A stretch of 15,269 bases of DNA, taken from Roseivirga sp. UBA6061. GTDB taxonomy: Bacteria; Bacteroidota; Bacteroidia; Cytophagales; Cyclobacteriaceae. Every line of letters begins with the position of its first letter. Position 1 is the first letter of the stretch. Of this stretch, positions 7,241-12,425 are shown piece by piece. The notes under the pieces are model-generated. The model was not told where the DNA came from, ran no database searches, and saw only the letters and a program-made list of their open reading frames with translations. The stretch covers positions 1-15,269 of the forward strand of contig DIYF01000111.1 in assembly GCA_002427745.1 (NCBI GenBank), written 5' to 3'. The position numbers and the translations under genes were made by a program.

Positions 7241-8309
7241 ATATGATATTCATGCGGAAATAGAAAAGGCTGAGACACTGCCTTCGTCATTTTATCGGAG
7301 TGCTGAGGTATTTGAGAACCTTAGAGAAAAGGTATTTGCAAGGTCCTGGCAATTTGTGGGTGACGATTCTCTGGTAGCGCTGGACGGACAGGTCCATCCC
7401 TTCAGTTTTGAAGGGGTGGGGGAGCCCATGCTCCTGACGCGAGATGCTGCCGGGATTCGCAATCTATCGAATGTGTGTACTCATCGGGGCAATATCCTTT
7501 GCCATCACCCGGGTAAGCATCGTAATATTACTTGTGCCTACCATGGTCGTAGGTTCGGACTGGATGGTCGGTTTCAACATATGCCTCAATTCAAAGAGGC
7601 ACAGGGGTTCCCGCGTCAGGAAGATCACCTGCATGAATTCCCGTTACTCCAATGGGGCCCCTGGTTGTTTACTTCCCTGGGTGATGGCTACGATTTCACC
7701 GATGTGATAGAGGCCATGAATCGTAAGGTTGGCTTTATGCCCCTGCATCAATTCAGGTTAGATGCCGACAGATCAAAAGACTACCTGGTCAATGCGCACT
7801 GGGCTTTGTATTGTGACAATTACCTGGAGGGGTTTCATATCCCTTTTGTTCATGCTGATCTGAATGCCGCACTGGACTATGGTAGTTATGAAACGGTCCT
7901 TTACAAGCATGCCAATCTGCAGATAGGATATACAGACGGAGGCGAGGATGTCTTTGATCTTCCGGAAGGTCATGAGGATTATGGGAAATCTATTGCCGCT
8001 TACTACTTCTGGGTATTCCCCAATATGATGTTCAACTTTTACCCCTGGGGGCTTTCTGTGAATATTGTCAGGCCTGTTTCAGCAGACAGGACCCGGGTTT
8101 CTTTTATCTCTTATGTCTATGATGAAACTAAACTGGACTCAGGAGCCGGTGCACTTCTGGACAAAGTGGAGAGAGAGGATGAGTTTGTGGTAGAAGGGGT
8201 ACAGCAGGGGATGAAATCCCGGGTTTATCATACAGGCAGGTATTCACCCACCATGGAAAAGGGGGTACATCACTTTCACAGGTTGTTAGCGGAGTATTTG
8301 GGAGCTTGA
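7233..8309 (+). CDS. Rieske [2Fe-2S] non-haem iron oxygenase, alpha-subunit type
   Basis: In the 358-residue protein the N-terminal Rieske domain (about 38-150) has the cluster ligands in CTHRGN (Cys82, His84) and CAYHGRRF (Cys101, His104). The C-terminal catalytic domain has the mononuclear iron ligands in DNYLEGFHIPFVH (His202, His207) and a later Asp316 in REDEFVVEGVQQG. Asp195 is in place for electron transfer between subunits. The family hydroxylates or demethylates aromatic rings or quaternary amines, using electrons from a separate reductase that is not in this window. The short length and absence of a nearby beta subunit suit the homo-oligomeric class that includes betaine and carnitine oxygenases; the substrate is not determined. 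It is divergent from the permease and convergent with the propeller gene, 34 nt apart. Confidence 0.92.
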   Translation: MPKYDIHAEIEKAETLPSSFYRSAEVFENLREKVFARSWQFVGDDSLVALDGQVHPFSFEGVGEPMLLTRDAAGIRNLSNVCTHRGNILCHHPGKHRNITCAYHGRRFGLDGRFQHMPQFKEAQGFPRQEDHLHEFPLLQWGPWLFTSLGDGYDFTDVIEAMNRKVGFMPLHQFRLDADRSKDYLVNAHWALYCDNYLEGFHIPFVHADLNAALDYGSYETVLYKHANLQIGYTDGGEDVFDLPEGHEDYGKSIAAYYFWVFPNMMFNFYPWGLSVNIVRPVSADRTRVSFISYVYDETKLDSGAGALLDKVEREDEFVVEGVQQGMKSRVYHTGRYSPTMEKGVHHFHRLLAEYLGA

Positions 8310-8343
8310 GGAGAATTGCACTCGTCAAGACATTGCACAAAGA

Positions 8344-9459
8344 CTAATTTCTTTTAGGGAGGTTAAGGTAGAAGATGTTCATTTCGTCTGAGTTGGCCTC
8401 AACAATATCGGGTCGTCCGTCATTATTCAAATCTCCGATAAGGATATCATAGGTGCTGAATTGAGCTTTCCCCAGGGGGACTTTGTTCCAGCTTTTTCCT
8501 TTGTCCTGGTTGAAGAACACGGTATTGGCTCCACCAGAATTGGCGATAACAATGTCCAGGTCTCCGTCCAGGTCCATATCTTTTGAGGCCACAGAAAAAG
8601 AGCGATCACCTTCGGTGTCGTAGGTAACCTGTTGTCTGAAACTGAGCTCCCGATCTCCGAAATAGATGTAATTGGGTTCGTTGATGTTGGCGGTGATGAT
8701 GTCGGGAAATCCATCGCCATTCACATCTCCAACAGACACGGCCCGGGTTTCATCGCTACCAGTGCCAAAGGGAATGGCTGTACTGAAATCAAGGTTGCCA
8801 CCATTCAGGTAGATGTTATTTTGTCCTTTGTCCCGGTTGGCCAGAATCAGGTCCAGGTCGTTGTCTCCATCTATATCGGCTACTTCCACGTCAATGGTAG
8901 AATCACTTTTGTCTCCGAAACCGATTGGCTCAGCAAAGTTACCCTGGCCGTTATTGAGGCAAATCTCGTTTTCCTGTCCACGGTTCGTAATGAGAATATC
9001 GATATCACCATCCTGATCCAGGTCGGCCAGGGTGAGATTTCGTGTATTGGAGTAGCGTTTGCCGAAGCTTTTTCCTCTCTTAAAATTGCCTTGTCCATCA
9101 TTAAAGTAGAGCATGTTAGGGGCATTGTCATTGCCTACGGCTACATCCAGGTCTCCGTCACCATCCAGGTCGGCCAGTTCGGTGGCATAACTGGTTTCGC
9201 TGGTAACATCCAGTGGTTGGGAGAGCGTGAATATGCCCCGGCCATTATTAAAAAATACCTGGTTTTGCTGAGGCCAGTGGCGGCCGTTGGCGACAACCAC
9301 ATCCAGGTCTCCGTCCGCATCAATGTCTCCCAGGCTGATAGAGGCGGTGCGGTCTTTATTTACACCGAGTATAAAGCGACCGCTGCTTCTGAACTGAAAT
9401 TCCTGTGCCTGTGCTGTGAGGGAGTACAGTATTGCTAAGATAACTATGGCGTATTTCAT
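8344..9459 (-). CDS. secreted FG-GAP/VCBS repeat protein, predicted seven-bladed beta-propeller
   Basis: The 371-residue product has a signal peptide (MKYAIVILAILYSLTAQA, mature end Gln19). The rest consists of seven Asp-rich repeats of the type D-x-D-x-D-G-D-x-D. They start near residues 45, 97, 146, 195, 245, 294 and 343, a spacing of 49-52. Each is followed by an A-N or T-N and then a YFN/YLN-type strand ending in NG. These loops bind calcium in integrin-alpha-like propellers, so a closed seven-bladed, calcium-stabilised ring is expected. There is no enzyme domain and no recognisable type IX secretion tail; the chain ends soon after the seventh loop. The frame is open upstream to 9675, but that extension runs through the intergenic repeats, so the ATG at 9459 directly before the signal peptide is chosen. 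Its binding partner is unknown. Confidence 0.9.
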   Translation of the reverse strand: MKYAIVILAILYSLTAQAQEFQFRSSGRFILGVNKDRTASISLGDIDADGDLDVVVANGRHWPQQNQVFFNNGRGIFTLSQPLDVTSETSYATELADLDGDGDLDVAVGNDNAPNMLYFNDGQGNFKRGKSFGKRYSNTRNLTLADLDQDGDIDILITNRGQENEICLNNGQGNFAEPIGFGDKSDSTIDVEVADIDGDNDLDLILANRDKGQNNIYLNGGNLDFSTAIPFGTGSDETRAVSVGDVNGDGFPDIITANINEPNYIYFGDRELSFRQQVTYDTEGDRSFSVASKDMDLDGDLDIVIANSGGANTVFFNQDKGKSWNKVPLGKAQFSTYDILIGDLNNDGRPDIVEANSDEMNIFYLNLPKRN

Positions 9460-9548
9460 AGGGACAGTTTTAGAGATACAAGACAAGATTGGAATTTGGA
9501 GAGGGATTGGCAATAGAGAAGTGATAGAATTTTGGGGTTGAGAGGAGT

Positions 9549-9606
9549 ACCCCTCCGTCCTTCGGACACCCTGTCTGCCACAGGCAGGCTCCCCTAACAG
9601 GGGAGG
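9549..9606 (+). repeat. multi-hairpin repeat, unit 1 (58 nt)
   Basis: The unit opens ACCCCTCC and contains three successive hairpins. The first is GTCC-TTC-GGAC (9557-9567). The second is GTCTGCC-ACA-GGCAGGC (9573-9589), with one T-G wobble. The third is CTCCCCT-AAC-AGGGGAG (9589-9605), a perfect seven-pair stem sharing one base with the second. It is followed by two more units in the same orientation. Strand is given as plus because the wobbles are G-U only when the plus strand is read as RNA. Confidence 0.85.
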
Positions 9607-9610
9607 AAAG

Positions 9611-9700
9611 ACCCCTCCGTCCTGGCGCCTACGCTGAAAGCTCCGGTGCAAGTGTACGGACACCCTGTCTGCCACAGGTAGACTCCCCTAACAGGAGAGG
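9611..9700 (+). repeat. multi-hairpin repeat, unit 2 (90 nt, expanded first loop)
   Basis: The layout is that of unit 1, but the 3-nt loop of the first hairpin has become 35 nt (9623-9657) while both stem arms GTCC (9619-9622) and GGAC (9658-9661) are unchanged. The second hairpin ends in GGTAGAC instead of GGCAGGC, still pairing with GTCTGCC through a G-T wobble. The third stem (CTCCCCT with AGGAGAG) has one mismatch. Confidence 0.82.
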
Positions 9701-9703
9701 AAT

Positions 9704-9763
9704 ACCCCTCCGCCTTTCAGGCACCCTGTCTGCCACAGGTAGACTCCCCTTCTAGGGGAGGAG
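9704..9763 (+). repeat. multi-hairpin repeat, unit 3 (60 nt)
   Basis: The first hairpin is GCCT-TTC-AGGC (9712-9722); compared with unit 1 two base pairs have changed on both sides, so pairing is kept. The second hairpin equals that of unit 2. The third is CTCCCCT-TCT-AGGGGAG (9744-9760), the same stem as unit 1 with a different loop. Its first 23 bases are identical to the partial copy at the right edge of the window. Confidence 0.85.
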
Positions 9764-9858
9764 TTGGCTTGTGATGAAAGCTTGGATCCACTGTAGATGG
9801 GTTTTCCTTCGAAGGGAGGGTTTCTTGGATATCAAGTAAGATTTAATATCTTGTTTTC

Positions 9859-10737
9859 ATGGAAACCACGACTATACTGATCCTTGTAGGAGTAGCTTAT
9901 ATCGTGGCCAATTTTGTGATCTATTTCGCTCAGGAGCGGTTTCTGTTCAAGCCGGAAAAGCTTCCCAAAGACTTCGAGTTCAAATACCCCAACCTGAATT
10001 TTCAGGAGTACAACCTGGAAAAAGAGCCTGGGGTGAATATCAATGCGGTTCACTTTCATATTGATGATCCGAAAGGTGTGGTGATCTATCTGAAGGGCAA
10101 CTCAAAGTCGATCAAGGGTTGGGGGAAATTTGCCATAGACTTTACCCGTATGGGTTATGATGTGATGATGGTGGACTATCGTGGTTTTGGCAAAAGCACG
10201 GGTAAAAGAACGGAAGACAGCATCAAAGATGATCTGCAGTATGTGTATGACCGGATCAAGGAGCAGGTAGCTGAAAAGTACATCATTTTATATGGGCGTT
10301 CCCTGGGCTCCGGCTTTGCGGCCAAGCTGGCTTCGACTAATCAGCCAAGAATGTTAGTGCTGGAATCACCCTATTACAGTCTGGCCAAGGTTACCAAGCG
10401 GTACATCCCATTTATGCCTGTATCGCTGATACTGCGTTTTCCTATTCGCACCCACCTGTGGCTTAAATATGTAACCTGCCCGATCAAAATAGTTCATGGT
10501 ACTAATGACAAACTGATCCCCTTTAAAACGGCTGTGTCTTTGTCAAAAATCAAATCAGAGAATACACGTTTGTATTCCGTTATAGGAGGAGGACATAACA
10601 ACCTCAATACCTTTGAGGAATACCACCGCATGATGGAGGAAATACTGAACTCCAAGCTTCCCAAACGTGTTGATCCCTCTGAAACCAGCCTTAATTTCAG
10701 AAGAAAGAAAAAGGGTAAAAAGCCGGTTAATCCGTGA
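9859..10737 (+). CDS. membrane-anchored alpha/beta hydrolase (Bem46/ABHD-like), paralog 1
   Basis: The 292-residue protein has one N-terminal membrane segment (about 5-23) and an alpha/beta-hydrolase domain. The nucleophile elbow is GRSLGSG (Ser148), the acid Asp217 in HGTNDKLIP and the base His246 in GGGHNN; MVDYRGFGKSTG (104-115) is typical of the family. The usual oxyanion-loop HGN is replaced by LKGNSK (Lys79), unlike the next gene, which keeps HGN. A Lys/Arg-rich tail (RRKKKGKKP, about 281-289) ends the chain. Members act as serine esterases, thioesterases or lipases; no substrate can be assigned. The N-terminus lacks the basic residues of its paralog, so membrane orientation is uncertain. 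Its stop codon overlaps the start of the next gene (GTGA), so the two are translationally coupled. Confidence 0.88.
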   Translation: METTTILILVGVAYIVANFVIYFAQERFLFKPEKLPKDFEFKYPNLNFQEYNLEKEPGVNINAVHFHIDDPKGVVIYLKGNSKSIKGWGKFAIDFTRMGYDVMMVDYRGFGKSTGKRTEDSIKDDLQYVYDRIKEQVAEKYIILYGRSLGSGFAAKLASTNQPRMLVLESPYYSLAKVTKRYIPFMPVSLILRFPIRTHLWLKYVTCPIKIVHGTNDKLIPFKTAVSLSKIKSENTRLYSVIGGGHNNLNTFEEYHRMMEEILNSKLPKRVDPSETSLNFRRKKKGKKPVNP

Positions 10738-11531
10738 AACGCTTGAAGATCATTCTCTTAGTTTTATTGGGCATTTATGTATTTGGCGGAGTGGCCTTAT
10801 ACTTCCTTCAGGAGAAATTTATCTTTCTGGACAAGGCCCTGCCTGCCGATTATCAGTTTGATTTCCCTTCGGATTTTAAAGAAGTGAATCTCAGTACTGA
10901 TGACGGAGCCCGTCTCCATGCCCTGCATTTCACACAGGCTGACCCGAAAGGAGTGATTCTCTACTACCATGGAAATGCCGGAACCCTTCATCGCTGGGGA
11001 GAGGTGGTGCAGTATCATGTGGGGCTGGGTTATGATGTGGTGGTGATGGACTACCGGGGATACGGTAAGAGTACGGGGTCGCGTTCACAGTCCTCCATGC
11101 TGGCGGATGCTCAGCAGTTTTATGATTACACTAAGCAATTCTATGATGAGAATCAGATAACGGTTTACGGAAGATCGCTGGGAACGGGCCTGGCTACTTA
11201 TGTAGCTTCTGAAAACAACCCGAAACGTCTGATGCTGGAGACGCCCTATCATGACCTGAAATCATTGGCTCAGCGTTATTACCCCATCTTTCCGGTAGGC
11301 CTGGCGCTTCGCTTTAACTTTAAGTCGAATGTGTATGCCCGGTCAGTGAATTGCCCGATTTACATTTTCCATGGTACAGAGGATGAGGTGGTGCCTTATC
11401 GGCATGGTCAGCGTTTGTATGAGGCAATTCCCGAGGGGAAGGCTGAATTTTTTACCATCCCCGAAGGAGCTCACAAGAACCTGATTAAGTTTGCAGAGTT
11501 TCGCAGGGCCGTTGAGGGTGTTTTGAGGTAG
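10734..11531 (+). CDS. membrane-anchored alpha/beta hydrolase (Bem46/ABHD-like), paralog 2
   Basis: The 265-residue protein begins at a GTG that overlaps the TGA of the preceding paralog by 4 nt. The basic MKRLK start and a hydrophobic segment (about 6-24) predict an inner-membrane anchor with the enzyme domain on the periplasmic side. The catalytic set is Ser148 in GRSLGTG, Asp217 in HGTEDEVVP and His247 in EGAHKN. The oxyanion motif YHGNAG (78-83) is intact. Ser and Asp fall at the same residue numbers as in paralog 1 and most blocks align without gaps, showing a tandem duplication. It lacks the basic C-terminal tail of paralog 1. A serine hydrolase acting near the membrane is likely; the substrate is unknown. 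Confidence 0.9.
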   Translation: MKRLKIILLVLLGIYVFGGVALYFLQEKFIFLDKALPADYQFDFPSDFKEVNLSTDDGARLHALHFTQADPKGVILYYHGNAGTLHRWGEVVQYHVGLGYDVVVMDYRGYGKSTGSRSQSSMLADAQQFYDYTKQFYDENQITVYGRSLGTGLATYVASENNPKRLMLETPYHDLKSLAQRYYPIFPVGLALRFNFKSNVYARSVNCPIYIFHGTEDEVVPYRHGQRLYEAIPEGKAEFFTIPEGAHKNLIKFAEFRRAVEGVLR

Positions 11532-11541
11532 TTGGACGAAC

Positions 11542-11614
11542 GGAGTCCTGAAGTCATGGGGTCAGTCACAGGTCCGGAGGACCTGCGACAGTAAGATTAG
11601 AAAACCTGCGACAG
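11542..11614. repeat. palindromic intergenic repeat, second family, copy A
   Basis: The copy starts with GGAGTCCT (11542-11549) and contains a hairpin, CACAGGTCC-GGA-GGACCTGCG (11567-11587), with one A-C mismatch; adding GT and AC outside gives 10 of 11 pairs. The 11-mer ACCTGCGACAG occurs at 11581 and again at 11604. The copy lies just after the second hydrolase gene, where the hairpin could terminate or protect its transcript, although no T-run follows. Confidence 0.7.
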
Positions 11615-11657
11615 GATTCAGTACATCCTTCAATTAGTAAATTCCGTATGCCAATAG

Positions 11658-12302
11658 GTGTTTAGGAAGTCCTTGAAATACATGGCGATTGCCGGAGTTA
11701 ATTCCTTTTTCCTGATACTACTTTACAGTGCTTCACGGGATGAATTGACAGCTGCGCTTGATTCTTATGGAGCGCTTGGAACACTATTTACTGTCACTGT
11801 TATCTTCTTCCTGAGTTTGATCGGTATGCGGGTGCTGGTAGGATGGATCAACAAAAAGAGGCAGCATGACCTGTTGAGAAAGAAAGTAAAGTACTCGATT
11901 CTCCTGACGCTCATTATCTCCGCCTACTTCTACGTGTCCTACTCAGCTAAGGTCTACAAGCGCCTTTTTGATAAGAGAAGAGCAAGTGTGATTGCTAAAA
12001 TTGAGCCTGCTTATATGCTGGCCTATGGGACCAAAGCTGATAGCCTTACTTACCAGGAGTATACTTTGCTTATGGAGGTAACGGGCTGGTTTCCAGAATT
12101 ACCTTCCTCTTCCACAAATATCTCCTATTTGTATGCTTATGATGGATTTTTGCCTGATTATACCTTCCGGCTTACCTACGAAGTGCCTCTGGAAGAGGAG
12201 ATTGAGCTAATCCATAATGATAATGGCAGTTTTGATCAAAGTCGCAGCTTTGAGATTGTTGATGGCAGGAAAGTGGTGACTTACTCTGAGGGCAGATCTT
12301 GA
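11658..12302 (+). CDS. unrecognised membrane protein with three predicted TM segments
   Basis: The 214-residue frame starts with GTG at 11658; an in-frame ATG at 11682 (residue 9) is an equally possible start. Hydrophobic segments lie at about 9-26, 39-62 and 78-97, separated by a Lys/Arg-rich loop (KKRQHDLLRKKVK, about 66-78) that should be cytoplasmic. The remaining 110 residues or so are hydrophilic and aromatic-rich (for example SYLYAYDGFLPDYTF) and likely lie outside the cytoplasm. No catalytic or family motif was recognised. The gene stands alone between two copies of a palindromic repeat and is convergent with the S9 peptidase gene. A five-codon frame (ATG at 11648, TAG at 11663) overlaps the GTG start. 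Confidence 0.7.
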   Translation: MFRKSLKYMAIAGVNSFFLILLYSASRDELTAALDSYGALGTLFTVTVIFFLSLIGMRVLVGWINKKRQHDLLRKKVKYSILLTLIISAYFYVSYSAKVYKRLFDKRRASVIAKIEPAYMLAYGTKADSLTYQEYTLLMEVTGWFPELPSSSTNISYLYAYDGFLPDYTFRLTYEVPLEEEIELIHNDNGSFDQSRSFEIVDGRKVVTYSEGRS

Positions 12303-12326
12303 GTTGGTGATCCGTTGTAGGCGGAT

Positions 12327-12417
12327 GGAGTCCTAAAAGTCACGGGTTCCACCTGTTTGACGGATAAATTAGGAGAACCACGACAGGAGGGGAGCCACAG
12401 GTCCGGAGGACCTGTGA
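12327..12417. repeat. palindromic intergenic repeat, second family, copy B
   Basis: The copy shares GGAGTCCT (12327-12334) with copy A, then diverges, and ends in a perfect nine-pair hairpin, CACAGGTCC-GGA-GGACCTGTG (12396-12416). It sits between convergent stop codons of the membrane protein and the S9 peptidase. Downstream on the plus strand comes a T-rich stretch (TTCTTAATTTTT at 12423), so it may terminate the plus-strand transcript. Confidence 0.7.
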
Positions 12418-12425
12418 CAGTGTTC

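Larger units (their letters stand above)
9460..9858. other. 399-nt divergent intergenic region without a gene
   Basis: This lies between the divergent propeller and first hydrolase genes. Its middle (9549-9763) is filled by three repeat units, listed separately. The left 89 nt are A-rich leader sequence with no clear promoter match. The right 95 nt hold a perfect palindrome (CCTTCGAAGG near 9809) and a weak promoter-like pair before the hydrolase start: a TTG near 9823 and TATCTTGT near 9847, six of eight to the -7 consensus. No protein-coding frame here is convincing. Confidence 0.6.

Noticed and set aside
8632..9438. 268-codon plus-strand open frame opposite the FG-GAP gene
   Set aside because: Its length comes from the repetitive Asp-rich codons of the real gene read backwards; the product is a V/I-rich periodic shadow.
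8344..9459. DNA-level tandem repeat inside the FG-GAP gene as an independent element
   Set aside because: The recurring CCAGGTCTCCGTC-like words are explained by the repeated D-x-D-G-D codons of the protein.
9460..9675. N-terminal extension of the FG-GAP protein frame
   Set aside because: The extension is translated intergenic repeat; the ATG at 9459 is followed at once by a good signal peptide.
9549..9763. CRISPR array
   Set aside because: The three repeat units touch with only 3-4 nt between them, have no unique spacers of regular length, and no cas gene is present.
9809..9855. Promoter for the first hydrolase (TTG and TATCTTGT)
   Set aside because: Only six of eight positions match the -7 consensus; kept as a remark in the region entry, not as a feature.
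11648..11665. Five-codon leader frame overlapping the GTG start of the membrane gene
   Set aside because: It could couple translation, but so short a frame arises easily by chance and nothing else supports it.
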